Of a DNA stretch of 64,000 nt, positions 10,595 to 22,719 are shown one piece after another (position 1 is the first letter of the stretch; each line of letters begins with the position of its first letter). The position numbers and the translations under genes are program-made. Below the pieces are notes generated by a model. The model had not been told where the DNA came from. It saw only the letters and a program-made list of their open reading frames with translations, and did not search any database. Source of the DNA: Albula goreensis (taxonomy: Eukaryota > Chordata > Actinopteri > Albuliformes > Albulidae); assembly GCA_022829145.1 (NCBI GenBank), contig CM040743.1:30369646-30433645 (forward strand), given 5' to 3'.

Positions 10595-12945
10595 CAATCA
10601 GTCAAACAGTATGCAGCTGAAGGGTGTGATGCTGAATGAGGTGTAAATTCAAAGGGCTAAGGTCTTGCTTTAATTAAAGAAGCAAACTGTGGTTGATCCT
10701 GTCATGGCAAGACATACTTTCTTCACTGAACATCATTTACTATGTGACTGGGGTTCTTTGCTCTTTGGTCAGAATGACAGAATCAACCTGGGAATGCATC
10801 CACAGTATACTGCTGCATGAGTTTAGCATTTTGAATGGTAGTTTCTACACAAAAGTAATTGAATTATGAAGATTGAGTCAGATGTAGAGAATGATGTGTA
10901 TTGTTTTGCAAAAAGAGTGCTATTGACTTGGGATCTGAGAGAAAAATCAGAAATACATTTATACATCAATACATTTTATACAAATGCATGTGTCTTTGAC
11001 TGAATTTTGATTTTGAGAGGGGGTAACATATTTAATTTTGCCAAGTATAAGTTTTTTGCGAAGAAAAATAAGTATAAATAAGAGTAAGATGGCCACCACT
11101 CTCATTCATGTTGGTTTATTGAATGTGTCTTTGTCAAGGGCTTACTTAAAGGTTTACTTCAGCCATCTCACCTTAATGATTTTGCATTGCAATAACAATA
11201 AATCATACTGAAACTTCTATTTCAAGAAAATGTACACAGCAAAGACAATTACACAGTAATTATTTCTTAATCTATCTTACATCTGTTACCTGTGACATAC
11301 CATACATCCATTGCCTCCATATTTAAAATCCTGGCTTTTCAATGTAAGCTTTAATACAAGTACTTACCTAGACAGTGGCTTCCTTTGCAAGTAATTCAGA
11401 AATGTATCTATGGAGAACTCTGAGAACTTTTCAGAGATATGGGAGTAGACTGCACCTTTTACCCGATAATATTTTAGTGGAAAATTCAGGCGGATGGAAG
11501 CATGTAGAAGATTAGTATCAGAAATTAATAGAATCACTTTATGAATATGCAATACCTCCATTATGGAGAAATTATGCATATTCAATCCCTTCAGCCCGAG
11601 AAGCAAAATCCTTGGCATATTAATTTCAGACATTCTCATTACATAGGGATGTATGCTGAATGGGACACATTATGCAAAATTTCCTTTACATTCTCTCTGT
11701 CTATTCGGCAGCCATGCTTCAGTTACCTGTTAATGCAACCGTCTGTTCCTGAAATTAAAAAGCTAACTCTGCCTGCAGTACTTGTTCCAGGTGATCAGGA
11801 TAGATTATCCACTTTTCTCTATGGGACACATTGAGATAATAGCAATATCAAGGGGACTTAAGCACTGTGTGGGTCCTTGGAATGTCAAAGGAAACATTAC
11901 CACGCTGGTGCACACTTGTCATAACCTGAGTCTTGCTATGCATCTGAATGTGTGTGGACAATATGCGTATGCAATGTACGCAATATGCGTGACGCAAGAT
12001 AACATTTTGAGTAGGCTTTCTCGTCAAGAAAAATGTACAGTACAAAAAAACAGGCAAATAACACCTCTTATGAGAATTGGTATGAGATAGTTATTCAACT
12101 ATCCCTTTAATCATTTCAAAATGGAAGAGGCTCTGACTAAATTGTATGTTTCGAATAAAAGGTTGATTAATATTCAATCATAGAATAATACGAGAATAAT
12201 ACCAATAACAGTAATAGAGACATTAAATTCAAAACATGAAGCCATTAAGACATGAAACTATGATGCAAATACACTAAATACTCAAAATCTTTTCCATATG
12301 TGCAGCTAAAATTATTTAATTTATGAGTATGCATTTTGCACTAGTAGGTTTGCTGGTCAAAATCACAAGTCTTACTTCAGATAGCAAAATTGAATATATA
12401 AAATCTATAGAATATGAAATTAGAAAGTACATGAAAAGAAAAACAATGGCAGAGGCGTATTGGTTAATTGCTGCTGGATTGACCTATATTTATATCTGAA
12501 AGAGGCTGAAATCAACTTCAAAGCAAAGAGGGAATACCATTATATTTATGGGGGACACTTTGTTCTTTTTTTCTTGCAGCTGTCAAGTTTTACCACACAT
12601 GCAGTTCTCTTGTATTGTATTTGCGATATGAATTTCTAAGGAACTGACAACACAATGACTTATGATGCTTTGTGTACAGAGAGCGAATCACTACTTAAAA
12701 AAAAAAAAAAAAACACACCATGAAAGCAATTTCAGAAGTCCCTCCAGACATTGCTGCAAAAAAATCAATAAGTACAGATGCATACTCCAAACAAGAACAT
12801 TGTTGTGGTTGCCATGGGACAGTAGGCGTTTTTAATGCAGATGTAGATTAATCTGGACGTCCTGAGAGAAGGACCTCATGATTACAAATTGCGATTCTGC
12901 AAACGTTATTTAGTACGCAGACTACAGTTCTGATGGACTATCCTG
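10595..12945. other. Noncoding; one minus-strand frame ending at a splice-donor-like site
   Basis: No known repeat or gene recognised. A 91-codon minus-strand frame (11,364-11,639) ends two bases into a strong donor-like CTAG/GTAAGT, but no convincing acceptor or homology supports it as an exon. An A-run of about 17 lies near 12,698-12,714. Confidence 0.45.
12698..12714. repeat. Poly(A) tract
   Basis: An uninterrupted run of about 17 A, not attached to any recognised retroelement. Confidence 0.8.
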
Positions 12946-13281
12946 AAGTACAATACTGTTCATAAGTCGGAGACCACCTGTTAGTTCATTCAATTTCCAC
13001 TCAAATGGACATTCAGTAAAGAGTTATTAATCTTTGGTGTCAGTTATGCAGGAAGAATATATTTAGCAGGAAATCACTCAAAAGCATTCAGCACTAAGAA
13101 TAATATCAAATCTGACAGGGGTTCCCAAAACTAGAGCTCAAAAAATGATTTCAAACTGTAGACAAAATGGGAATCTTAACAGCTGTGCAAGATTTGTTAG
13201 GCCACTGAAACTATCACTATTGGATTAACAGTGCTTAAAGCTTCCATCTATGAGTGATGGTTAAAAAAATCAAGCCTTTCT

Positions 13282-13493
13282 TGCAAAATTCCACAGGTGT
13301 TTCTGCTGATCCTTCCACTGTGAGAAGACAACTCAAAGCTATGGGCCTGAAGCGGTCATAAACATTCCGTAACAACATTTGGAGCTGGAGATTTGTTTTT
13401 GATTGAAGGCATGATGAGTTCTGATAAATACGAGCACATCTTCATACATCATGCAATTTCCTCTGGCAAACGTTTGATTGGTAGTGAAAGCTT
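13282..13493 (+). pseudogene. Tc1-like transposase fragment, HTH and catalytic-core part
   Basis: The piece SADPSTVRRQLKAMGLKR fits the second helix of the bipartite Tc1 DNA-binding region. After a gap and frame change, GAGDLFLIEGMMSSDKYEH and IHHAISSGKRLIGSESF match the segment just before the second catalytic aspartate of Tc1 transposases (GxGxLxLIEGxMNSxKYxxIL...PSGxRLIG). The coding sequence then stops exactly at the CTG target site of the Harbinger element, where the transposase was interrupted. The sequence between the two pieces is deleted, so the protein was probably broken before the insertion. Confidence 0.65.
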
Positions 13494-13496
13494 CTG

Positions 13497-14545
13497 GGGC
13501 CCCGTTTACAAACTGTGCGCCATTAACGCTCCAAAACGTGTAACGCTGATTTTCGCTCACAATAGGGGATTTATGAAACATCTACTTGACGTGAGAATTT
13601 GTGTACCGCATATGCATACGCACATTTAGAGTACATATTTTACTCTAAATAGCACACCCTAGAGAGCAAGAGAAATTCACACTATTTCCTTATTGTTGTG
13701 ATTAATTATGTTTCCTTATTCCTTGTGATTAATTAGGATCACATTATCGTTCATTTTCAATGTTGTTTTTTTGGTCATTAATAAGCAGTAAATTAAATTA
13801 ACTGATATTAATCAATTTATTTTGTCCACATAAATAGACCTACTTTGCATTAAGGAAGCCGTCAGTGCATGGATATGTGTAAGTAGCTTGCAAGAATCTC
13901 CATTCTATAAACGTGCAAGTGATTTGCAGTGCACAAATGACACCAACAAATGTGGTTGCGCGATGGACAGGGTCATGTCATGAGTCATTCATAACGGGGG
14001 AGATCAGTGGTGGCACCCCCATTCTGCCGCCTGTTGCTCCTACTCTTGCCCGTTGCACAAGTTTATGCCTCTTTGCCTCAACCTTGGCCTTAATATGCAT
14101 GCGGCTCCCTATACCCGAGGAATCGACAGCTGTAGTAACCTCCTACCATGCAAGATTTTTTCGTATTTGTTACCTGGTGCTGTTGCCACCTGAAAAGATA
14201 TTGTATTATATTTTTCGTAATCTCTATTTAGCAAAGCTTCAGTTTTGCACTCTATGTAGTTTCTTTTTTCCCCTCTTTGCTGCCATTACTGCATTTAAAA
14301 TGTATTGTTCCGTCCCACACATTATTTATAGATCTTGCTTAATTGAGTTTGACTTCTGGAGCACCACATATGCTTAAGAGTGGGCGTTTCAGGGTGTGGC
14401 TGTTGTGTGTGTTCACACATGCACACAGTAGGATTAGTTTGATTTATAATAGAAGTCATTTTTGTGCAGCATATGTAAATTGTATAAATCAAATTCAAAA
14501 ATAAAATAAGTTACAAAAGTATGCAGAGTTTTATAAATGAGGCCC
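13497..14545. mobile_element. PIF/Harbinger-type transposon inserted into the Tc1-like element
   Basis: The left end is GGGCCCCGTTTACAAA (13,497-13,512). The right end, reverse complemented, is GGGCCTCATTTATAAA. The first 16 bases agree at 13. Both ends are flanked by CTG (13,494-13,496 and 14,546-14,548), a 3-bp target duplication as expected for this superfamily. Just inside the left end is a 'cgcatatgcatacgcac' near-palindrome, also common in such elements. Length is 1,049 bp, far below an autonomous copy (about 3 kb or more). A Myb-like remnant remains but there is no nuclease gene. Confidence 0.75.
13978..14091 (-). pseudogene. Harbinger Myb/SANT-like protein fragment
   Basis: Minus-strand translation gives KAKVEAKRHKLVQRARVGATGG followed by RMGVPPLISPVMNDS and a stop. 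This resembles the end of the Myb/SANT-like DNA-binding protein of Harbinger elements, where a (K/D)xKVxxKRR..H helix is followed by a signature ATGGG and a proline-containing PLTP-like motif. Upstream sequence on the same strand is too decayed to read. In complete elements this protein helps the nuclease enter the nucleus and bind the ends. The + strand frame over the same DNA (13,913-14,377) is considered an antisense shadow. Confidence 0.6.
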
Positions 14546-14548
14546 CTG

Positions 14549-14800
14549 GCATTCACAGAAGAATGGGCTGATCTGAGCCCAAACCTAAGCAACATTGAGT
14601 ATGTTTGAGTTTACTTGGATCATGAGAAGCAGAAAATAAAAACCAACTTCTAAGACTAAACTGGAAGTGCCTGCAAGAAGCATGGAACATATCCTTGAAG
14701 ATGTCTTTGAAAATCTCAAAGCAAATCTCACAAAAGGAATAGCTGCTGAAATAAAGGCAAAGCGTGCACACTCTAAATACTTTAAAAATATATACTGTGT
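14549..14800 (+). pseudogene. Tc1-like transposase C-terminal fragment
   Basis: Directly after the CTG duplication the translation runs AFTEEWADLSPNLSNIEYV, matching the W(P)xxSPDLNxIExxW motif that holds the last catalytic acid of Tc1 transposases. A frameshift follows, then LEVPARSMEHILEDVFENL and AAEIKAKRAHSKYFK, matching the C-terminal helices and the xxIKAKGxHTKY tail. In this copy the motif reads SPNLSNIE. This confirms that the Harbinger element sits inside one Tc1-like gene. Confidence 0.7.
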
Positions 14801-14909
14801 GGGTAGGCTTTTGTCTAATTTTGTTTTAAGAACTTTCATGAATTTTTTCTTTACTATGAAAAATGAATGAGTTGCACTCATGAGACAACAGTGAACATGT
14901 TTCACAATT

Positions 14910-15765
14910 TTAAAATGTATAAAATGTAAAGTTCAAAATTTTAGCTGGGTTATTTTTCTAACACACGGTGCAGATGTATTACTGAGACAGATTGACAAAC
15001 CTCCTCTGTTGAGGTCATTTGACCCCTAAAATTGGTTTGGATATCTGTAACACTGAGTTCATCTTTCTCAAGGGGTTTTTGTGATAATCAAGCTTTTTAT
15101 TTGTTTGTTTGTTCCAGGGCAACAGTGTTAAATGCCATCACAAGGGTTAATACATGCTCTTCAGGGAGCGTGGCTGGTGCACAATGGCCAATACAATTGA
15201 CCCTTGTGACACTACATCAGGTTTGTGTTGTTTTTTTTCTGATGTGTAGAGTCTACTAACCTTTTAGGGGCATTTTACAACCAAAGATTGTTCAAAAGGA
15301 GTTTAGATGTAACAAGCAGTGATTGATGACTAATACATTGATTATTTCCTTGAGTCGTATCTACAGTGATAGTACACAAACAAAAAGCAGTCATGATCCT
15401 TTTCCCAATGTACATGATGTGATTCTCCACACTTACTGCAGTTTCACGATGGCAATGCTCATGTCATGTCCAGAGAGTGTAACATTTAAATAATTACAAA
15501 ATTTAGACTAACATTATCCAAATGCCAGACTAGCATCTATAGAGTCTCCTGGATCAATGCAGTATGAGACAGTGTTTTCACCCTCCCCGTCCATCATCTA
15601 AGCAAGGTTGACCATTGCTCTTATCACAGAGTGCCATGTATTAGTTGAGCACCCTATTAAGCGACTTGAAATGAGTGCTAAATTTTTAATTGCTCTTCAG
15701 TTACACAACCTGAGCTCACGTCTTTCAACTCCATGAGCCCTTGAGTTGGTTTTACTGTAACATTT

Positions 15766-15768
<3 letters not shown>
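14910..15768. other. Noncoding, nothing recognised
   Basis: Ordinary AT-rich sequence between the composite transposon and the (AC)n tract. Confidence 0.55.

Positions 15769-15857
<89 letters not shown>
15769..15857. repeat. (AC)44 microsatellite
   Basis: An uninterrupted 89-bp AC tract. The minus-strand frames of poly(CV) across it are artefacts of the repeat. Confidence 0.97.
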
Positions 15858-15859
<2 letters not shown>

Positions 15860-16279
15860 TATATTTTAAAGAAATCAATGTACCACTGTTGTATTGTCAA
15901 ACCAACAGTAACACGCATTTATCAGTTTTGTGATTTATTACCTAGTAATAGCTAACAATGATAGCTATCTTGTAAAATTATTAATGAGAAAAGATATATA
16001 GCAAAAACTTGATTATTAAAAAGTGCCAGTTCAGTCTGGCAAATTATCTTTACTGCAGAGATGTACTACTAGGCCTGCCCTTTTACCTTACACAGAGGAG
16101 AAAGATGATTGTTATCTCTTGATTGATTTATCAGCTTTATCATCCCACTATCTGTACTTCTGAAGTGGTGCCTTATAATACCATATCGGATATTCAAGGT
16201 ACATGCAGGTATACTTCTGAATTTTCCTGAGCATTTTAACATGGGAGTGTTCTAGCTCTGCAGGGATGAGTTTAGATGT

Positions 16280-16294
16280 GCACTAGGGGGCGAG
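16280..16294 (+). promoter_or_regulatory. CTCF-like binding motif
   Basis: GCACTAGGGGGCGAG matches the vertebrate CTCF core (CCASYAGRKGGCRSY-like) at nearly every position. Occupancy cannot be read from sequence. Weaker GGGGGCG-containing matches lie at about 41,104-41,120 and, on the minus strand, 49,649-49,663. Confidence 0.4.
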
Positions 16295-18949
16295 TTCAAG
16301 GTTTACGATGTAAAGCAGGTTTCTGTTTGTCAGAGGGATCAGGTTAAATCTGACATTGACAGAGGGTTGGCGTAAACCAGGACTCCGGATAGAATGGGAT
16401 TGCAGTGATTCACGAGAATGTTGACAGACAGCTTGGCAACAAGGGGATCACAAGGTATTTTCCTGGCAACAATAATATTAGTAATTCATGAAATCTTTTT
16501 TCATTAAAGTGCAATTTTATGGCGGTAAGCATATAAATAAAACTTCAAATAAAACTTAGAGGAAATGCACATACCAGTTCTGAGCCTGTCTATTCATCCA
16601 GCATCAAAAACATCTTTATACGTGCTAAATAACACCAATGTTTTTATGCCTATGACGTGATTCTGGTAGATGAGGAGTCCATACAGTAATATTCCCTGGT
16701 AGAGTATTCTTCAACACATTGGCTACAGTCAGAAGCTACTCAAGCATCCCCAGGAAATTGTGCCACTGCTTCATGGCCCTTTGCACTGTATGCCACCTGA
16801 GAATCTCCCAAGCTATCTATGGACCTGTATTATGTAAATTATGTAAACCGACTCCATTGAAATGGGGACAGTAAAAATGTTAAACAGACCAAAAACACAG
16901 GCTCTCCCTTATTTCAATTTACTCAGGTAAAACATAAGCATACTCTTCCCAAACCCAAAGTGTTGTTTTTATATTTCGATCTATAAAAGGTCAGTACATA
17001 CATAAATAGCTTTTTATTAGATCAATACATTTTTTGGAGTTTTATGAGGAAATATTCATCTGAAATAATGACCGTTTCACTGAGTGAATGAATGAGTGAA
17101 TAAATAAATAAACAAAGTTGTGTTTATTTGGGCTGTTGGAGTGACACGTTGGACTTTGCTGGATCAGTACTGTCTTGCTCATATACAAAGCTGTGAAGTG
17201 TTCACAGCGACAGTCAGGAAATTGAAAAGAAGGGAGAACACATAATTGTCATGAGTTTAGGTTATTGCATTTTACCTTAGTGTTCTGTTTTCAGCATTTC
17301 TGGGCTCACTGGGTCTGCTCCATCTCAATTTGCTCAAAGGCAGTGAGGTTTCTGAAATGAGAAAAGGTGAAAGATTAAAACAGAACAGACAGATACAAGA
17401 TGATATATCTCAAAGTCAACAAAATTCATTGTTAATCTCACAATGGACAACTTGCAATGTACTTAAAAGTGATATATCCAAAGACCAATCTCATATTTCC
17501 TTGTCCTATTTCTTCTCTTATGTCCTACAGATTATTGGTTTGGAATAGATCCAACAGCTATATCCACAAGATTAAATGAGATAAATATATAATGCCCTTA
17601 CTCACTACATCCTTAAACCTGTGACCTACACTGACTAGTCAGACGCTGTGAATGTTTACTAAAAAAGTACGCACAGCTACATTTCTCTTTATTCTCAAAA
17701 GGCTAATTGTGTAGGATGACCAACTCCATGATGTTTGTAAGGTTACTCCAGCCTTTTAGATCTAGGCCTACTTTTTTCATATTTGTTACAATTTGGGATG
17801 AATGAGTTTTCAGCATTTGAATGAAACATTTTCTTCTTTATTTACAGTTTTACGTTTTGATGTATTGCATTTTCTAGCTATTGATTTGTGGATTTAATCC
17901 TGTCTCTGGCCCAATGACACATGAACACATACAGTGATATACAGACATACTGTACTTGCACACCCTTACTGAGCGCATTGCACACACACAAACACATAAA
18001 CAAACACACAGGGCATACATTACTCAGTATGAATGGATAATCTCACTTTGTGTTTCACTGCACTGCTCAGAGAAAGAGAGATGTTCCACTGTAATTAATG
18101 TTTTTTTAAAAAATATGTTTGGAGTAACAAATATTTTTGTATGTTACTTTTGTGGCTTAAGGCAGTGTGTTTTATTTGTGCATGCAAGGAGTTGACATAA
18201 CTTAGTCTTTTAAGTTATTACATTAATATAAACACTTAGCTGTGAACTGAAGCAAATCAGTTTTTACTCAAAAAATCAAGTTAGCACCATTTAAGCTCTT
18301 TTGGAAATTAATTTAAGATACATTTGGTTTAAAGATACTTTTAATTTGATTACACTCAATCAAAACTCAGAACTCAATCAAAAATAACTGCCAAACAAAC
18401 TTTGAATAGTAAGTAGACTATTAGACTAGAGTAGTCAACTTGAATTTCAGTTTTTCTGAACTCAATGTTTTTATTTTAAACAGCTTGATTTTTAAGGCAG
18501 CCATGTTTTCTACAGTTTTTACAGTGTATGTCCTCTATAAGTTGAGGAAATCCAATGCCTGTATGAAGGTTGCTGCCATGAGCCAAATATCTTGGCCAGG
18601 GGTTGGGAAAATTTCGGGACTATCTGGGGGAAAATTAATTTCAAAAAGTCTTTTCTGCAAGTCACCTTAGCTCCATTTCATATGAAATGGGTTTGCTAGC
18701 TATCTTCTGCACAAAGCCAATATCTCAAGATGTAAAATTGGGGCCATGCTGTGTTTGCCCATTTAGTGACAAATTCAACGTAGTGACAAGTTACACTCTC
18801 AAAAGGGTCATGTTTCATTTCAATTTTCAGAATGAGAAAAGTGATCACATGTCTGTCATGTCATTGGAAGAACCAGAAAATATTTAATTCTTACTAGTGA
18901 CACCCCTGATCAAACTAATTATGTAACCAGGCAATGAGGCCTGTTAAAA

Positions 18950-18973
18950 ATTTGCATTTGCATTTATGCAAAT
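18950..18973. promoter_or_regulatory. Cluster of three POU octamer motifs
   Basis: ATTTGCAT at 18,950-18,957 and 18,956-18,963 (overlapping by two bases) and ATGCAAAT at 18,966-18,973: three perfect octamers within 24 bp. Octamers bind POU-domain factors. Function here is inferred only. Confidence 0.35.
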
Positions 18974-19600
18974 GACCCTCTGCATTCCAGGTTGTTATTT
19001 GCTTTGACCATGTTGTAGCCTCTGCTTTGCTTCACTTTCCACCTATATGACTATGTGTTCACTACCAGTAATTATTCAGGACTTGTCTTAAGCCTTTCAG
19101 TTATTTTACAGCTGAAAATGGCCTCAGTAATATGTTTTACTGATATGAAAGGCAATATTTGTGGATGTTTTATCTCTTATGGCTGATAGGATCCTATAGA
19201 TAAAACACATGGAAGTAACCTTTCCACTTGTTGTGTCACATTTAATGTAATAGTATCCAAACAATTACAATTGCTTAATTAAGTATGATTACAAAAATGA
19301 ACAGAAAGTGAACATAAGTACAACAGGGAAGTTGTATCATATTATACTACTTTTTGCAGTGAGTGGTTGAAGCATTGCAGCCTGAAAACAAAGAGCTTTG
19401 TGAAAACCCCATTTGCTGTTTGTAGAACACTTCTTAACAGGATGTGTGTAGGATTCACCAATCATCTCCCTATCTGCAACACTTTCAATGCATCAACTGA
19501 ACAAAGTCAGCTTGTGGAATTGAGCTAGGAATAGTCTGACATCCTAAATCTCAGCTCAGTTCTGAAATGTAGGATGTCAAAAAGCAACAAGAACCAAGAA

Positions 19601-19607
19601 GTGTGTG

Positions 19608-19675
<68 letters not shown>
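19601..19675. repeat. (GT)n microsatellite
   Basis: A 75-bp GT tract with a single interruption near 19,608. Frames across it on both strands are repeat artefacts. Confidence 0.96.
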
Positions 19676-19678
<3 letters not shown>

Positions 19679-19679
19679 A

Positions 19680-22600
19680 ATTTCTTACTTCTGGACCCTG
19701 GTGCCTCAGCTCCTTCCTTTAGTAAGCTAATGTACATGACCCTGGTGAACATGGTATGTTGAGGGATATGCTGTGCCATCTGTCACTCTCTTCTCAATCG
19801 CCACTGCCAGACACAGAAAAGCTGTGTCATAGTCCTTGTAGACGTGGCAGATGTTGACTTGTCGCACTTTCACATAATATAGTGTATTTATGCTTGTTTA
19901 GTTGCCATAACAGCTGTGACACTCTTTCACTTCTATTGCCATTCAATCCCCGGTTCCATAATTACATGGGCTCCATCCTTGCAGCTTGCAGCATTTTGTA
20001 AAGCAGTTTCAAAATTGAAACATTGACTGTAGGGGTGAGATGATAAACCAAACTCTCAATATGACAGATGCAGGGGTCATAGTATGACATAGGAACAAAT
20101 AAGTCACTGCAGAGTTTAAAGTACCCTTGTACTGACAGGAAGTTTGACAAATATAATTATCCTCATGGTAGTCATAATTACAGTTGTTAATTTAGCAGTT
20201 AATCAATTAATGAAATATTCAAACCGAAACAACTAAAACTGTTTCCTGCCTGACTGGTTTTACTGCCTGAGAAATCTCAGTTGTCCACATCTAACTCATG
20301 TATTGCCTTATGTTTCCACAATGTGTTGTTGCTTTTCATTTTTTAACATTATATTTGTTACTATGTGTTATTGTTAATTCCATTGCATTGTTTTTTAAAG
20401 GAAATATAGCTGTTTTTTGAGCCTAAATAACCTACTGATAAAAACACAGAACAGATTCCATGCAGTTTTCATGATGTTCAAAATAAAATTTATGTTGGTG
20501 AAAAGAGCAATGGAAATATGGCCTTGAATCCGCTACAGAGCTGGGAGCTGGCTGCAACATTCTCACAACTGACATGTCGATGTAAACCCAGTACATAACC
20601 TTCAGCCATTCAGTTTACCTTCAACATTAAAACAATTCATTCACTGAATAATTAACACTCTAGTGCTGGGAGAATCAGAGAGGAGACTGATTTGGCACTT
20701 TGCCTCCAGTACTTGCCAGAAGAGAGTTAGCCATAGTAGCATACAGTGCCCAACACCCAAGGCAGGCTAAATCAGTATCTTAACAGTATACCTACCTCTC
20801 ATAAACATACAACACAATGGATTATGGGAAACAAACTGACCAATAACATGTAGAAAAGGTAATGGTGTCAGGTGGCTCTTTCAAGATAAAGCAATGACAA
20901 AATAGGCCACAAATACAACATACAGAGAGTAGTTGGCGCTACAGTGTCAATAGGTAAGCTTGTCGATTTTATTTTGAGACAGCATTGTTGTTCTTTTCAA
21001 ACCTGTGCAATATTTATTAGATCTGCAGTCTATTCAATATATGAATGACTGAACAAACTCTTTCTCTGTTCAAATTAAAGGAATGTTGATGAGTCAGTCT
21101 GCTCTGTGTGCTGATTCTACGATTTAAATGCTCATGAGTCATGGTAGCTTTAATGAAGTCTACATGCTAATCTTTGAGTGTTGCGCTCAGTGCTGGCGCA
21201 ATATATAGTTTAATACAGTCTTAGTTACTCTTAACTAATTTAAGTATAAGATTTTCTTTAAAATGATCAAATTGATGGTCTTTTAATTTAGTTTTATAAT
21301 TCCCATTCTGTGAATCAATGTGACGGCAGAGGAAGCCACAGCATCAGGCACAATTAAGAGAAAGCTTTGGGATTACTTGCCCATTAATTATTCAGATAAT
21401 TGCCATTGTTGTTAATTAAAGTCATCAAACAAGGGACAGCTGGTGGAGGCCATTAAATACTACTGAAGAGAGAAACTAACAAAGCTGCACTGCGACGACT
21501 TCATCTCTGGAATTGGGCGAGATCCTTCCTGTCATTGTACAGCATGAAGGCGAGCACACTGAGAGGACTCCGTCGATGTGGAGAAATATTATCATGTTTA
21601 AACTAACTGGATTAATAAAAATAGAATCCACCCTCACATAGGCTAAATTGACACAGGATGCCAAAGCCTTGTTTAATGTCAATAAAGGCTGTTTCTTAAT
21701 CTGAAGGCAGCTGCCAACTGAGGCAGTGTTTTAAGGGTGTATTTGCACTCATGTCCTCAAGTAATAAAAATTCATCCTTCTCAACTGCTGTTTTTTGCTT
21801 AAAAGCTGCCTAGATAGCAGGTTTATCCAAAACAGTTGTGGTGAGTTTGGCTTACAGCACAAAGTCCCGAGGTGACTATCTAGCTCTCTTTTTGAAAAAC
21901 ATCTTTTTCATTTACTGTCACTTCATCCAATACTACTGTTAATCAATAGAGCTAACATAACTAGCTTGCTAAGCCACTCATCTTAAATTAATGAGTTTAA
22001 ATAATTAGGAAAGTGTATCATCAAATCAATGTCCGCTATATTGTTAGAGATTGTTGACTAACTTTTCCATTTGATGCTAACCATAACCCCTCACTCCAGT
22101 ACACTGTTCTTGTCTGCAGTGCACAAGTTCTGCCTAGCATCACCCTCTCTTCGGAGTTTCTCCCCAGTACATAAGCTTTTGAGGTTCTGTTTCTGCTGGG
22201 ATGCTACCTTCAGAGGAAGCTGACTTCTAAAGATGCAGGCAGCTGACAGGTGCCTTCTGATAAGGACACAGCCAATGAATCACAGTGCTGTACTGATATA
22301 AGTTTACTTGCAAAATTGCAGAATTGAAGTATTGAAAGCACATGATTATTGATTCTTTTTAAAGCTGAAGACCAACAAAAAAAGTATAACATTAACACTT
22401 TTTATGTTTCCATAAATAATATTGAGTGCCTGTATGGGAGAAAGAGTAGATTTGGACTACTATTCAACATTATTGTAGGGCTACACGAAGGGAGTCTAAA
22501 ATGTGTCTAGTATTTCTGGGTAACATTTAAAAATCATTTCCAAGTATAGTTGCAGAGCAAGACATTTTAATGTATCAATATAATACATCATTTCCTCTCA

Positions 22601-22719
22601 AACTTCATTCCTTGCTGTGTACAGGACTGAACCAGCATTACGAAAGAAAAATCTCAGGCACTGTGATGGTTGAATCTATTCTAGTGGGTTCCCTGAATAC
22701 AAAAGAGACTTTCCCACAG
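19680..22719. other. Noncoding DNA; possible conserved-element-like stretch at 21.33-21.48 kb
   Basis: No gene or known transposon recognised. Around 21,330-21,480 several TAAT/ATTA homeodomain cores (for example CCATTAATTATTCAG and GTTAATTAAAG) lie close together in less repetitive sequence. Confidence 0.45.

Larger units (their letters stand above)
12950..14905 (+). mobile_element. Dead Tc1-like transposon split by a later insertion
   Basis: The left end near 12,950 (TACTGTTCATAAGTCGGAGA) looks like a Tc1-family terminal repeat. Downstream, in order, lie transposase-like pieces: TRAQKMISNCRQNG..SCARF (about 13,133), a second helix-turn-helix piece GVSADPSTVRRQLKAMGLKR (about 13,300-13,360), a catalytic-core piece (13,385-13,493) and, past the inserted element, the C-terminal piece (14,549-14,790). 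Stops and frameshifts separate the pieces. I could not find a clear inverted copy of the left end, so the right boundary (about 14,905) is uncertain. Confidence 0.65.
15858..19600. other. Noncoding DNA with CTCF-like and octamer motifs
   Basis: No gene recognised. Contains the CTCF-like site at 16,280, a short CA-rich stretch near 17,985-18,010, a possible degenerate MITE near 18.24-18.53 kb (ends in TTTTTACAGTG) and three packed octamer motifs at 18,950-18,973. Confidence 0.5.

Noticed and set aside
11364..11639. 91-codon minus-strand frame ending at CTAG/GTAAGT
   Set aside because: Strong donor but no credible acceptor and no recognised homology; left as an unproven frame.
13913..14377. 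154-codon + strand open frame
   Set aside because: It lies wholly inside the Harbinger element, antisense to the Myb-like remnant, and shows no domain; treated as a shadow.
15678..15918. Minus-strand poly(CV) open frames
   Set aside because: They are produced by the (AC)44 microsatellite, not by a gene.
19525..19779. Open frames with poly(TH) or poly(VC)
   Set aside because: Artefacts of the (GT)n tract.
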